From Chitinophaga costaii (GTDB lineage Bacteria; Bacteroidota; Bacteroidia; Chitinophagales; Chitinophagaceae): a stretch of DNA of 64,000 nt. The notes below the pieces were generated by a model, which worked only from the letters and a program-made list of their open reading frames with translations, was not told where the DNA came from and did no database searches. Both the position numbers and the translations under genes were made by a program. Below are positions 19,012-29,155 of this stretch, piece after piece. Location: the NCBI RefSeq assembly GCF_900094705.1, contig NZ_FMAR01000004.1, positions 186,001-250,000 of the forward strand. The letters run 5' to 3'. The first letter of the stretch is position 1. The number at the start of each line of letters is the position of its first letter.

Positions 19012-22000
19012 ATGAAAAAAAACAGTTTTCGTACGGGATTTCTGTGCCCTGTACTACCCCGTCAACTATTGCTGACTATGCGATTGTCCTTTATTTTAAT
19101 GTTCGCTTTTTGCCTGCGTGTAACGGCCAATGTGTATTCGCAAGACACAAAGGTAACCATGCATATGGAGGATGTACCGCTGGCTAAAGCATTGAGTATG
19201 CTGGCTGCAGAAAGCAACCTGCGTTTCCTTTATGACATGGCAGACCTGCCCTCCGCCAGTATCTCCCTTTCTGTGAAGGAGAAGCCCGCCCTGGAGGTGC
19301 TGGAGTCGCTGCTGTCCAATACCAGCCTGCATTTCAAGAGAATGAATGAACGGCTGGTGGTGATTGCGCCTACCCATTGGGAGGACGAGGACCAGCCCAT
19401 TAAAGGTAAAGTAACCGACAAAAGCGGGCAACCGCTGGTAGGTGTTTCCGTGCAGGTGGCCAACACCAAAAGGGGGCTGCAAACAGACGCTAAAGGCACT
19501 TTTATCATCAATGCCAGCCGTGGCGATGTGTTGGTATTCACCTACGTAGGTTATGAACGCAAGGAAATAACTGTGGGTGGTGAAGACGTTATCACCGTAG
19601 TGCTGGACGAAAACATCAGCCAGTTAAACACCCTGGTGGTGACCGCGCTGGGTATTGAAAAGCAATCCAAGTCTCTGACATACGAATTCCAGCAAGTAAA
19701 TGGAAAGGAGCTGGAAACCGTGAAGGACGCCAGTTTTGTGAACAGTCTTACCGGCAAGGTGGCTGGTCTGCAAATTAATCGCAGCTCTTCTGGCGTGGGA
19801 GGCTCCACCAAGGTAGTTTTGCGCGGAAGTAAATCTTTAAATGGCAGTAACAATGTGCTGTATGTGGTAGATGGGATTCCGCTGTCGTCTAATACCACTG
19901 GCCAGCCCTCGGATGGCTGGAGCGGGCAGGATGGGGGAGACGGTATTTCCAACATCAATCCAGACGATATTGAAAGCATCAGTGTACTGAAAGGTGCATC
20001 TGCCAGTGCTTTGTATGGCAGCCAGGCTGCCAATGGCGTGATCCTCATCACCACTAAAAAGGGCAAGGCCGGCAAAACCAGCCTGAGCCTCACTTCCGCT
20101 ACCACGTTTGAAAACCCGATCTCCCTGCCTAAATTCCAGAATACCTACGGTCAAAGCGCACCATCTACAGGAGGTGCCTTGTCGCCGGAATCCTGGGGCG
20201 ACAAAGCGCCGGCGAAGAACCAGCCGAAAGACTTTTTTGAGACCGGTGCCACCACGATCAACTCTGTTGCGGTGACCACCGGCAATGACCGGAACCAAAC
20301 CTATATTTCCTATAGCAATACGTATTCAAAAGGTATTATGCCCGCAAATGAATACCTGAAAAATAACTTTTCGCTGCGCAATACCACTTCTTATCTGGAC
20401 AATAAACTAAGCCTGGATGAAAGCGTGAATTTTATTACCCAGCGTTCTAACGACCGTCCCAGCATTGGATTATATTCTAATGCGCTGAACGGTGCATACC
20501 TGTTTCCCCGCAGCCAGGACTTTACGCCCTACAAAACTTTTGAACAATATGATTCCGTGCGCCAGATCTATGTACAGAACTGGCCTTATTCCGGCAACGA
20601 TCAGCAAAACCCTTACTGGATTGCTTACCGCAATCCTACAGTCACAAAACTGGATCGTTTGATGGCCTCTATCACGGCAAAGTATAACATTACCAACTGG
20701 CTGAACCTGGAAGGCCGCGTGAAGGCAGACCGTAACAACCGTACCTACGAGCAAAAACTGTATGCCAGCACCGTAGGCGTAATTGCCGGTTCGCTGGGCA
20801 ACTATAATTACAGCGAAGGTCATAACACCCAGACATACGTAGACCTGCTGCTGAACGCCAATAAAAAATGGACGAATTGGAGTCTTACCGCTACGTTGGG
20901 TGCAAGCCTTACGGATCATCAAAACAACGGCTTGAGTTTTGGTGGCTTCTATGGCAAATTGCTGAAAATTCCCAACTTCTTCAACATTTCCAATATGGAT
21001 CGCAGTGTGATGTCGCTGAACCAAACTACGCCGCAGCGGTCGCAGACCCAATCTGTATTTGGAAGCGCCACCCTGGGATATAAGGACATGCTGTTCCTGG
21101 AAGCCACGGGCCGCAACGACTGGGCTTCTGCGTTGGCCTTTACGAATAATGAAGCGTTCTTTTACCCATCTGTAGGGCTTACGGCAGTGATCAGCAGCAT
21201 GGCTCATTTGCCCAGCTGGATCACCTTTGCCAAAGTAAGAGCCTCTTACAGTGAAGTGGGCAATGCACCCCCATCCTATGTGAGTACAGACCCTGCACAG
21301 TTTAGCATGGATAATGGTAACCTGTCTAACTTCACCTACAAACCCTTCACCACCCTCAAACCGGAGCGTACCAAATCGTGGGAGGCTGGTACAGAATGGC
21401 GTTTTATAAATGACAAGCTGAGCCTGGATCTTACGGTCTATAAAACGAATTCTTATAACCAGTTCTTCAGCGTGCCGGCATCGCGGGGTAGTGGTTATGA
21501 TGGCTATTATATTAACTCCGGTAATGTGCAGAACGAGGGCTTTGAGGGCGTGCTGGGTTACCGCGACCAATTTGGCCCCAACTTCACCTGGAATGCATCG
21601 GTGAATTTTTCCCTGAACCGTAATAAAATCATTGATCTCTACGATTTCATCGATCCTTCAACGGGAGAACACAATGAACTAGACAGTTATGTGTTTACCA
21701 GCTTCGATAGCTATTTCCTGGAAGCCAGGAAGGGCGGGCAGTTTGGCGATATCTACGCCCGTGGAATTAAAAAAGACGACAAGGGTGTTATACAGGTAGA
21801 CGATAACGGGCTACCGGTATTGGCAGAGCTGGGGCAAAATAAGGATTATGATTATGTAGGCAATCCCAATCCCAAGTTCATGCTGGGCTTTAATAACGCA
21901 TTCACGTTCAAAAACTGGAACCTGAACCTGTTGATAGATGGACGTTTTGGTGGTAAGGTGGTAGACATGACGGAGGCTTATCTGGATTACTATGGTGTAT

Positions 22001-22365
22001 CGGCCGCTACTGGCCGGGCACGGGATGCCGGTGGCGTGATGGTGAATGGAAAACAGATCGATGCTAAAAGCTATTATCAATTAATTGGTAACCGTACCGG
22101 CGCACTGGCACTGTACGCATATTCCGCTACCAACGTGCGTTTGCGCGAAGCGTCGCTGGGGTATACTTTGCCTGGCAGCAAATTGAATAATGTAACAAAA
22201 TCTATCCGCCTGTCTGTGGTGGCCCGCAATGTTTTCTTCTTTTACAAGAAAGCACCCTACGATCCGGACGCAACGCTGTCTACCGGCAACTCGCTGCAAG
22301 GGATCGATATGTTTGGCATGCCCAGCACGCGCAGCATAGGTTTTAACCTGAATGTTAGTTTCTAA
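19012..22365 (+). CDS. SusC/RagA TonB-linked outer-membrane receptor with STN signalling domain
   Basis: A 1117-residue TonB-dependent transporter. After the signal region an STN domain (about 43-95, VTMHMEDVPLAKALSMLA) marks it as a sensor coupled to the upstream FecR. Next comes a carboxypeptidase-regulatory beta-sandwich (about 128-200, IKGKVTDKSGQPLVGVSV), then the plug with VLRGSKSLNGSNNVLYVVDG and INPDDIESISVLKGASASAL, then the beta-barrel ending in a C-terminal Phe. It imports oligosaccharides with the SusD-like lipoprotein encoded 21 bp downstream. The specific ligand cannot be read from sequence; downstream GH9 and GH18 genes suggest a beta-linked glycan. Confidence 0.96.
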   Translation: MKKNSFRTGFLCPVLPRQLLLTMRLSFILMFAFCLRVTANVYSQDTKVTMHMEDVPLAKALSMLAAESNLRFLYDMADLPSASISLSVKEKPALEVLESLLSNTSLHFKRMNERLVVIAPTHWEDEDQPIKGKVTDKSGQPLVGVSVQVANTKRGLQTDAKGTFIINASRGDVLVFTYVGYERKEITVGGEDVITVVLDENISQLNTLVVTALGIEKQSKSLTYEFQQVNGKELETVKDASFVNSLTGKVAGLQINRSSSGVGGSTKVVLRGSKSLNGSNNVLYVVDGIPLSSNTTGQPSDGWSGQDGGDGISNINPDDIESISVLKGASASALYGSQAANGVILITTKKGKAGKTSLSLTSATTFENPISLPKFQNTYGQSAPSTGGALSPESWGDKAPAKNQPKDFFETGATTINSVAVTTGNDRNQTYISYSNTYSKGIMPANEYLKNNFSLRNTTSYLDNKLSLDESVNFITQRSNDRPSIGLYSNALNGAYLFPRSQDFTPYKTFEQYDSVRQIYVQNWPYSGNDQQNPYWIAYRNPTVTKLDRLMASITAKYNITNWLNLEGRVKADRNNRTYEQKLYASTVGVIAGSLGNYNYSEGHNTQTYVDLLLNANKKWTNWSLTATLGASLTDHQNNGLSFGGFYGKLLKIPNFFNISNMDRSVMSLNQTTPQRSQTQSVFGSATLGYKDMLFLEATGRNDWASALAFTNNEAFFYPSVGLTAVISSMAHLPSWITFAKVRASYSEVGNAPPSYVSTDPAQFSMDNGNLSNFTYKPFTTLKPERTKSWEAGTEWRFINDKLSLDLTVYKTNSYNQFFSVPASRGSGYDGYYINSGNVQNEGFEGVLGYRDQFGPNFTWNASVNFSLNRNKIIDLYDFIDPSTGEHNELDSYVFTSFDSYFLEARKGGQFGDIYARGIKKDDKGVIQVDDNGLPVLAELGQNKDYDYVGNPNPKFMLGFNNAFTFKNWNLNLLIDGRFGGKVVDMTEAYLDYYGVSAATGRARDAGGVMVNGKQIDAKSYYQLIGNRTGALALYAYSATNVRLREASLGYTLPGSKLNNVTKSIRLSVVARNVFFFYKKAPYDPDATLSTGNSLQGIDMFGMPSTRSIGFNLNVSF

Positions 22366-22386
22366 TTCACTCTTAAAGCAGCACCC

Positions 22387-23994
22387 ATGAAATCCATACA
22401 ACGTCATATATTTAAAGCGCACACTTGCTTGTGGCTGGCCCTGGCCGCCGCAACTTTGAGCGCCTGTACCAAAAAGTTTGAACAATACAATACAGATCCC
22501 AACAAGGTAACGGAAGAGCAGTTGAAGGGCGATGGCCAGGATGTAGGTTCCTTTTTCCCCGACATGCAGCTCTCCATTATCCGTACAGTGGATTGGGAAT
22601 ACCAGTTGCAACAAAACCTGAATGCCGATCTCTATTCCGGCTATATGATGTCTGGCGATCCTTTTGTGGGCGGCAAGAATAATAATAACTATGCATTGAT
22701 ACCCAGTTGGAATTCCACTACGTTTGACTTGGCCTACAGCCATGTGATGAGTAACTGGCTGGTGATTAAACAACGTGCAGAACAAAGCAAACCCGATTTT
22801 TATGCCGTGGCCAATATCATCAAAGTGGCGGCCTTGCACCGGGTTACAGACGTGTACGGGCCATTGCCTTACACCCGCTATGGCGCGGGTGGCTTTACTG
22901 CCCAATATGATGACCAGGCTACTATTTATAAATCCTTTTTCCAGGAACTGGATTCGTCTGTACAGGTATTGTCTGCTTTCGTGGCAGATCATCCGGGTAC
23001 CACGCCTTTCGCCAGTTTTGACCTTATTTACGGGGGCGACTATACGAAATGGATAAAGTTTGCCAACAGCCTGCGCCTGCGACTGGCTATGCGCGTTGTG
23101 TATGCAGATGCTGACCTGGCGAAGGAACAAGCGGAAGCTGCAGTGAGCAACAGTTATGGCATTATTGCCTCCAATGACGATATTCCCCGCGTGAATATGG
23201 TGAACGGCACTACTTACCTGAATCCCCTGGCAGATATCACACTGGACTGGAACGATATCAGTATGAACGCCCAGATGGAGTCGTTTATGGTAGGATATTC
23301 CGACCCGCGCATTGGTAAATATTTCCTGTCCTCTTCAGAAGGCACTGCCGGATATAAAGGCATACGCAGTGGTATCGATATTATCAATGGTAGCGATTAC
23401 CAGGCGTTTTCAAAATTGAATTTTACCTATACCGACCTGGTTACCTTGATGGTGGCGGCGGAAGGTTATTTCCTGCGTGCAGAAGGCAAATTGAGGGGCT
23501 GGAATATGGGAGATGGCACGGTACAATCGCTGTACGAAAAGGGGGTATCCACTTCGTTTGCCCAGTATAGCATTGGCTCGGCAGATACATACCTGGCGGA
23601 TAATGTGAGCAAACCCAGTGCCTACACAGATCCTAAAAACCCGGTGAATAATGTGGCCGAAGGTTCGCCAGACTTAAGTACCATTACCATCAAATGGGAT
23701 GAAGGCGATACTTTTGAAAAGAAACTGGAACGCATCATCACCCAAAAATGGTTGGCGCTGTATCCTGATGGCGAAGAGGCCTGGGCAGAATACCGCAGAA
23801 CAGGCTACCCGAAACTGTTTCCCGTGGTGGTGAATTACAGTGGGGGTACTATTAGCACGGCTGCGCATATTCGCCGCCTGCCTTTCCCCCAGAGTGAAAC
23901 GACCAACAATGCCGCTGCGGTAGAGCAGGCTGTAGCCAATCTGCTGGGAGGCCCGGACAATGGTGGCACCAAACTATGGTGGGATAAAAAGTAG
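22387..23994 (+). CDS. SusD/RagB-family surface glycan-binding lipoprotein
   Basis: A 535-residue outer-membrane lipoprotein. Lipobox LSAC places the acylated Cys at about residue 27. The body matches the SusD-like type with FEQYNTDPNKVT near the mature N-terminus, TPR-like helices and a C-terminal IRRLPFPQSE segment. It forms the lid of the SusC channel and captures oligosaccharides. The start is 21 bp after the SusC stop, giving a two-gene transport unit. A hairpin with a weak T-tract follows the gene. Confidence 0.95.
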   Translation: MKSIQRHIFKAHTCLWLALAAATLSACTKKFEQYNTDPNKVTEEQLKGDGQDVGSFFPDMQLSIIRTVDWEYQLQQNLNADLYSGYMMSGDPFVGGKNNNNYALIPSWNSTTFDLAYSHVMSNWLVIKQRAEQSKPDFYAVANIIKVAALHRVTDVYGPLPYTRYGAGGFTAQYDDQATIYKSFFQELDSSVQVLSAFVADHPGTTPFASFDLIYGGDYTKWIKFANSLRLRLAMRVVYADADLAKEQAEAAVSNSYGIIASNDDIPRVNMVNGTTYLNPLADITLDWNDISMNAQMESFMVGYSDPRIGKYFLSSSEGTAGYKGIRSGIDIINGSDYQAFSKLNFTYTDLVTLMVAAEGYFLRAEGKLRGWNMGDGTVQSLYEKGVSTSFAQYSIGSADTYLADNVSKPSAYTDPKNPVNNVAEGSPDLSTITIKWDEGDTFEKKLERIITQKWLALYPDGEEAWAEYRRTGYPKLFPVVVNYSGGTISTAAHIRRLPFPQSETTNNAAAVEQAVANLLGGPDNGGTKLWWDKK

Positions 23995-24018
23995 AAATTA
24001 CATCGCACTACGGAATAC

Positions 24019-24060
24019 CAATACCGGTGGGCCTTTTGGGGCTTGCCGGTATTGCTTGTT
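24019..24060 (+). terminator. Hairpin after susD (terminator or attenuator)
   Basis: CAATACCGG (24019-24027) pairs with CCGGTATTG (24046-24054), followed by a T-rich stretch. It lies between susD and the ThuA gene, so it could lower expression of the enzyme genes relative to the transporter pair. Confidence 0.5.
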
Positions 24061-24085
24061 TTAAACGGAACTAAAAATAGCTGTC

Positions 24086-24841
24086 ATGATTCAACGCTTA
24101 TGCCTATGCGCCGGCTTACTGCTGGCCGCCTTTAATGGGAATGCTCAAGGAGCGCCCCCATCCTTTAAAGTACTGGCCCTGCTCTCGCCGGTAGAAGACC
24201 ATCGGCAGATGATGAAGGCTGCCCGGCCCATGCTGGAAGAGATGGCCAGGGAAAATCATTTCCAGATTAGCATTACCGACGATGCCTCCGTGTTGAACGC
24301 CGCTAACCTGCGTCAGTATGCCGTAGTGGTGCAATTGCAGGAAGCACCTTTCGATATACCGGTAGCAGCACAACAGGCTTTACAACAGTATATCGAGTCT
24401 GGCAAAGGCTGGGTGGGCATTCACGCCGCAGGCCTCACCGGCAAGTCGTTCCTGGCACCGGGCACGCCTTACTGGCAGTGGTTTGAGGGATTTATGGGCG
24501 GGGTCATTTATTGGCCTCATCCTGCTTTTCAAAAGGGAACCGTGATCGTAGAAGACCATACCCACCCCATAACCAAGGGGCTGCCTGCCAAATTTGAGAT
24601 CTCCGACGAGTGGTACGAATTCGACAAAAGCCCCCGAGGCCAGGTGCGCGTACTCGCTACCGCAGACGAAACCACTTATCACCCTAATAAGCCCATGGGC
24701 GATCATCCCATCATCTGGGTGAATGAAAAATTTCGCCGGATGGTTTATATTGGCATTGGTCACGATGCCAGTTTATGCAGCGATCCTAATTTTACGCTGC
24801 TGCTAAAGAATGCTATAAACTGGGCTGCGGAGCAACAATGA
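24086..24841 (+). CDS. ThuA-like domain protein, secreted
   Basis: A 251-residue protein with an N-terminal signal peptide and the ThuA (trehalose-utilisation, glutamine-amidotransferase-like) fold: LALLSPVEDHRQMM, YIESGKGWVGIHAAG (about 110-124), HPAFQKGTVIVEDHTHPITK and a C-terminal RMVYIGIGHD. It lacks an evident catalytic Cys triad. These proteins are common in Bacteroidota glycan loci, where some act in oxidised-sugar metabolism, but the role is poorly defined. It lies 91 bp after susD and 34 bp before the GH9 gene. Confidence 0.85.
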   Translation: MIQRLCLCAGLLLAAFNGNAQGAPPSFKVLALLSPVEDHRQMMKAARPMLEEMARENHFQISITDDASVLNAANLRQYAVVVQLQEAPFDIPVAAQQALQQYIESGKGWVGIHAAGLTGKSFLAPGTPYWQWFEGFMGGVIYWPHPAFQKGTVIVEDHTHPITKGLPAKFEISDEWYEFDKSPRGQVRVLATADETTYHPNKPMGDHPIIWVNEKFRRMVYIGIGHDASLCSDPNFTLLLKNAINWAAEQQ

Positions 24842-24875
24842 AAACTTTTATAACCAGCATGCTTAAACGAACGCT

Positions 24876-26633
24876 ATGAAAAATATCTTTTTATTACTGT
24901 TGCTCTGCCGTTTCCTGCCAGCCTTTGCAGACAATACCATCCATGTAAACCAGGTAGCTTTTGAAAAAAAAGGCCCTAAAATAGCCATCGTGGAAACAGA
25001 CGGGCCCTCGATCACCACGGGCGTGTTCCTGCTAATAGATGCTCAAAGCGGGGCCACCGTAACCACACTACCCCTGGGCAAGCCCCAGCAGGTACCGGAG
25101 TGGGGTAGTAACCGGTATTTTTATCCCGCCGATTTTTCCCGTTTTGAAAAAGCGGGTACGTATAAAATCAAGGTCAACGACCTTCTTTCCGACGCCTTTG
25201 CTATTGGTGAACATGCACTCACTTCCCTGGCCATTCCCGCCATCCTGCACTATTACAATAAGCAAAAAGCCAATACGCCGGAGGAGTGGGCGGCAGACGC
25301 CCACGCACAGCTCTTTGGCAGCAACCAAACGGTAGACCTGCGCGGTGGTTGGTGCGATGCTTCTGGCGACGTGAGCAAGTACTTTTCCCACCTGGCCTAC
25401 GCTAATTTCATGTCACCACAGCAAATACCGCTGGTCACCTGGTCTTTACTCAGCGCCCGGGAACGCATACCCCACCTGCTTACCCAGTGGGGCGTAAAAG
25501 ATTCTATAGAAAACGAAGCCTGCTGGGGCGCAGACTATATCCTGCGTGATCTTTCGGACTCGGGTTATTTTTATATGACGCTATTTACCTATTTCAAAAA
25601 AGATCCTAAAGAAAGAAGGGTGGTAGGTTTGCTGGCCAATAGTGTTACGACCAATGATTACCAGTGCGCTTTCCGCGAGGGTGGTGGCATGGGCATTGCT
25701 GCCCTGGCCCGTGCTTCACGGCTAAAGGTGCATGGCGATTTTACTAACGCACAATACCTGGCCGGTGCAGAACGCGCCTTTGCCCACCTGCTGGTGAATA
25801 ATACCCGGTATGATGATGACCATAAAGAAAATATTATTGACGATTACTGCGCGTTGATGGCCGCCACGGAGCTGTGGATAGCCACTGGCAAGCCCTTGTA
25901 CCGCGATGAGGCCCGCAAACGCGCTCAGCACCTCCATGGCCGGATGAGTGAGGCCGGCTATTTCATTGCCAATGATGCAGACAGGCCTTTCTGGCATGCA
26001 TCTGATGCTGGTATGCCGGTAGTAGCGCTGGCGCGCTACTTAGACAAGGAGCAGGATGTTGCCGCCCGCGCCGCTGCTTTGGGTACCATCCGGAAGGCAT
26101 TAGACTATAATCTACGTGTATCCGCTAACGTTAGTAACCCGTTTGGATATGCCCGCCAGTCTTTTTTATTCAAAGGCGCAGTGAAAGATGGTTTTTTTAT
26201 CCCGCATGAAAATGAAACCGGCTGGTGGTGGCAGGGCGAAAATGCCCGCCTGGGTTCCCTGGCCACGGCGGCTATTGTGGGCGGCAGGCTGGTATATCCC
26301 GGTAAAGGCGCCTTTGGCGTTACACCAGCACTGGCCACTTACGCGGCACAGCAAGTGTCCTGGATACTGGGTTGCAATCCTTACAACCTGTGTTTCATGT
26401 ACCAGTTTGGCAGCAAAAACGTACCCTATATGCAGGCTAACTATGGCCATGGTTCCGAAAGAGGCGGGGTGTCTAACGGCATTACCGGCAAAGATGGGAA
26501 TCCCGATGGTAGCGGCATAGATTTTAAAACGGAAGCCGAAGGCAACGAATGGCGGTGGACGGAGCAATGGATACCACATGCCGCCTGGCTGCTACAGGCC
26601 CTGGCCGCCATGGCCGACGTGCCGGAAAAATAA
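24876..26633 (+). CDS. GH9 glycoside hydrolase with N-terminal Ig-like domain
   Basis: A 585-residue secreted enzyme. A signal peptide is followed by a CelD-type Ig-like domain (about 20-105, IHVNQVAFEKKGPK), then an (alpha/alpha)6 GH9 barrel. Visible active-site regions are RGGWCDASGDVSKY (the Asp pair, about 152-165), HGSERGG and the C-terminal GNEWRWTEQW with the catalytic Glu candidate. GH9 includes endoglucanases and also exo-beta-glucosaminidases acting on chitosan oligomers. Next to a GH18 gene the latter is attractive but unproven. It appears cotranscribed with the ThuA gene. Confidence 0.92.
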   Translation: MKNIFLLLLLCRFLPAFADNTIHVNQVAFEKKGPKIAIVETDGPSITTGVFLLIDAQSGATVTTLPLGKPQQVPEWGSNRYFYPADFSRFEKAGTYKIKVNDLLSDAFAIGEHALTSLAIPAILHYYNKQKANTPEEWAADAHAQLFGSNQTVDLRGGWCDASGDVSKYFSHLAYANFMSPQQIPLVTWSLLSARERIPHLLTQWGVKDSIENEACWGADYILRDLSDSGYFYMTLFTYFKKDPKERRVVGLLANSVTTNDYQCAFREGGGMGIAALARASRLKVHGDFTNAQYLAGAERAFAHLLVNNTRYDDDHKENIIDDYCALMAATELWIATGKPLYRDEARKRAQHLHGRMSEAGYFIANDADRPFWHASDAGMPVVALARYLDKEQDVAARAAALGTIRKALDYNLRVSANVSNPFGYARQSFLFKGAVKDGFFIPHENETGWWWQGENARLGSLATAAIVGGRLVYPGKGAFGVTPALATYAAQQVSWILGCNPYNLCFMYQFGSKNVPYMQANYGHGSERGGVSNGITGKDGNPDGSGIDFKTEAEGNEWRWTEQWIPHAAWLLQALAAMADVPEK

Positions 26634-26754
26634 ATAAGGGGCGAGCCGATGAGAAAATGCTCTGCCCCGTCTCTATCAGTAGGAGGCGGTCCACGCGCCA
26701 GCTATTTACTAACAAACATTGGCATGGCCTGTCATGCTTGATAATACTTGAAGT

Positions 26755-27876
26755 ATGTTTAAGAAACTTATACCCCTTTGTGTGCTTGCCGCATTCTGCA
26801 TGTCACTAACAGAGCCGCCCGCAAAAGGGAAGCATCAAAAGGTGATCATCGGATACGTAGGCGGGTACAAGGGTTTGGCCAACACCTACAATATTGCCGC
26901 TGAAAAACTTACCCATATCAACTATGCATTTGTAAACGTGCAGCACAACCGTGCCGTGTTGGGCAACGAAGCTACTGATACCGTGAACTTCCGCCATCTG
27001 AACGCCCTGAAAGAAAAAAATCCTGCCCTCAAGATCATAATCTCCATCGGTGGGTGGGCCTGGAGCGAAAACTTTTCGGATGCTGTGCTGACGGACACTT
27101 CCCGCACCGCCTTCGCCACCAGTGCAGTAGACATTGTGCGAAAGTATAAACTGGATGGAGTAGACATCGACTGGGAATACCCGGCCATTCCCGGTGAGGA
27201 AGGCAACATATTCCGCCCAGAGGATACGCAAAATTATACGCTCATGTTCCAGGCCCTGCGCAGCAGCCTGGATACGTTGGAAAAAGCAGTGGGCAAACAC
27301 CTTTACCTCACTTGCGCGGTAGGCGGCTCCAAAGACTTTGTAGACCACACCGAAATGGGCAAGGCTGCGCAATACCTGGACTACGTGAATCTCATGACCT
27401 ATGATAACTATGGCGGTCCCGTAGCCGGCCACCACACCAGCCTGTACGCCTCAAAAGCATATGCTGCACATGGCAGTGCCGATAGTACGGTGCAATGGTT
27501 TCATGCTGCAGGCGTGCCTTACAGCAAGCTGGTGATGGGCATTGCCTTCTACGGGCGCGGCGCCATCGTGGCCGATACTAGTAAACGCGGCCTGGGAGAT
27601 GCCGTTATTAAAACTACGCACGGAGGCGGATATACATTCCTGAAGGATAGCCTGGTCAATAAAAAAGGTTTTCAGGAATTTCATGATGAAACAGCCAAGG
27701 CTGCTTATCTATTTAATCCCACTACCCATGTATTCATTACCTACGACGACGAATGGTCAGTGAAAAACAAATGTGCATACGTAATATCCCACAACATGGG
27801 CGGGGTGATGTTCTGGGAATACGACTCCGACCTGAAACAATACCTGTTGGACCAAATCAATAAAACGCTGCCCTGA
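26755..27876 (+). CDS. GH18 chitinase
   Basis: A 373-residue secreted family 18 hydrolase. The catalytic DxxDxDxE motif is exact (DGVDIDWE, about 134-141, acid Glu141) and is preceded by SIGG (about 97-100). MTYDNYGG and GIAFYGRG are further family landmarks, and the C-terminal GVMFWEYDSD closes the TIM barrel. It cleaves beta-1,4 N-acetylglucosamine polymers by substrate-assisted catalysis. There is no separate chitin-binding module. It follows the GH9 gene by about 120 bp and precedes the DUF5009 gene by 45 bp, within the same plus-strand locus. Confidence 0.95.
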   Translation: MFKKLIPLCVLAAFCMSLTEPPAKGKHQKVIIGYVGGYKGLANTYNIAAEKLTHINYAFVNVQHNRAVLGNEATDTVNFRHLNALKEKNPALKIIISIGGWAWSENFSDAVLTDTSRTAFATSAVDIVRKYKLDGVDIDWEYPAIPGEEGNIFRPEDTQNYTLMFQALRSSLDTLEKAVGKHLYLTCAVGGSKDFVDHTEMGKAAQYLDYVNLMTYDNYGGPVAGHHTSLYASKAYAAHGSADSTVQWFHAAGVPYSKLVMGIAFYGRGAIVADTSKRGLGDAVIKTTHGGGYTFLKDSLVNKKGFQEFHDETAKAAYLFNPTTHVFITYDDEWSVKNKCAYVISHNMGGVMFWEYDSDLKQYLLDQINKTLP

Positions 27877-27921
27877 TAAGACTTTGCTCCCAGAACAATT
27901 CCCATTATTAAAAAGAAGTAC

Positions 27922-29115
27922 ATGCAAACAACCATTGTCAAACAGCGCGTGGCCGCTATCGATATACTGCGGGCCATCACCATGGTGCTGATGATCTTTG
28001 TAAACGATCTCTGGACCTTAAAGGACATTCCCGGCTGGCTGGAGCATGTAGGGGCGCATGAGGATGGTATGGGCCTGGCTGATACGGTATTTCCTGCCTT
28101 TCTTTTCATCATGGGCCTGTCTATCCCATACGCTATTGCCCATCGTAAGTCTAAGGGCGATAACGTGGGGCAGTTGGTAGGGCATATCATCCTGCGCACC
28201 ATTGCGCTGGTGGTGATGGGTACCTACCTGGTCAACTCGGAGGAGCTGAATATCGCCGCCACGGGCATGTCTTCCACGATGTTTGATGTGATTGGGTGCA
28301 CTTGCTTTATTGTTATCTGGAATACTTATCCCACTTCCTGGAATAAGCTGTTGGCCCGTGGCCTGCAAGTAGTGGCTATAGCCGTGCTGCTGTATATGGT
28401 TTATATTTTCCGGGGTGGACGCAATGGTGAACTTCATACGTTTGAACATTCCTGGTGGGGCATTCTCGGGCTTATTGGCTGGTCTTATCTGGTGGGCGCA
28501 CTGGTGTATGCTTTTTCCGGCGACCGCCTGGGGGTGAACCTGTTGGCCTGGGCGCTGATGCTGGGTTTGTGTATTGCCAATCACGCCCATGTATTACCTC
28601 AAAGCGCTGTGCTGCGGGAAATCATTGGCCCACTGGGAGAAGGTGGTCTTACTGCCCTGGTGATCGGTGGTGTGGTGATTTCGCAGTTGTTCCGCAAATT
28701 TATCGCGGCGGGTGCGTGGAAAAAGATGATGCTGTACTTCTTCATTATTGCAGCGGTACTGCTGGCGGCTGGTTTTGCTTTACGCCCACTGGACGGAATT
28801 TCCAAGATACAATGCACGCCTAGCTGGATATTGATATGCAGCGCAATTACCATAGCCATGTTCTTGCTGGTTTTTTATATCACGGATGTGAAAGGTCATG
28901 CCAACTGGTTTGCCTTTATAAAAACTGCCGGTACGGATACCTTGCTTTGTTACCTCATGCCTTACTTTGCCTACGCCGTTTTCCTGACGCCCATCCGCCT
29001 CCCGGACATTATAATGACCGGTGGATGGGGGCTATTAAAATCCTTTGTGTTTGCCTTGCTCATGGTACAGTTGGCCAGGATGCTCACGAAATTAGGCGTG
29101 AAAGTAAAACTTTGA
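27922..29115 (+). CDS. DUF5009 / HGSNAT-like multipass membrane acyltransferase
   Basis: A 397-residue inner-membrane protein with about ten hydrophobic helices. The first segment RVAAIDILRAITMVLMIFVND and the following FPAFLFIMGLSIPYAIA match the DUF5009/heparan-alpha-glucosaminide N-acetyltransferase family, whose human member acetylates terminal glucosamine across a membrane. In glycan loci the bacterial members probably acetylate an amino sugar or other product during import, though this is not shown. It is the last gene of the sigma/FecR/SusCD/GH locus and is followed by a clear terminator. Confidence 0.85.
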   Translation: MQTTIVKQRVAAIDILRAITMVLMIFVNDLWTLKDIPGWLEHVGAHEDGMGLADTVFPAFLFIMGLSIPYAIAHRKSKGDNVGQLVGHIILRTIALVVMGTYLVNSEELNIAATGMSSTMFDVIGCTCFIVIWNTYPTSWNKLLARGLQVVAIAVLLYMVYIFRGGRNGELHTFEHSWWGILGLIGWSYLVGALVYAFSGDRLGVNLLAWALMLGLCIANHAHVLPQSAVLREIIGPLGEGGLTALVIGGVVISQLFRKFIAAGAWKKMMLYFFIIAAVLLAAGFALRPLDGISKIQCTPSWILICSAITIAMFLLVFYITDVKGHANWFAFIKTAGTDTLLCYLMPYFAYAVFLTPIRLPDIIMTGGWGLLKSFVFALLMVQLARMLTKLGVKVKL

Positions 29116-29122
29116 ATATATA

Positions 29123-29155
29123 AAAAGAGGAAGCCTGCATGACTTCCTCTTTTGC
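29123..29155 (+). terminator. Rho-independent terminator of the polysaccharide locus
   Basis: AAAAGAGGAAG (29123-29133) and CTTCCTCTTTT (29143-29153) form an 11-bp perfect stem with a 9-base loop, ending in T. It sits 8 bp after the DUF5009 stop. Confidence 0.85.

Noticed and set aside
20470..21570. 366-residue minus-strand open frame opposite susC
   Set aside because: Antisense shadow; composition is unlike a protein and it lies wholly within a certain SusC gene.
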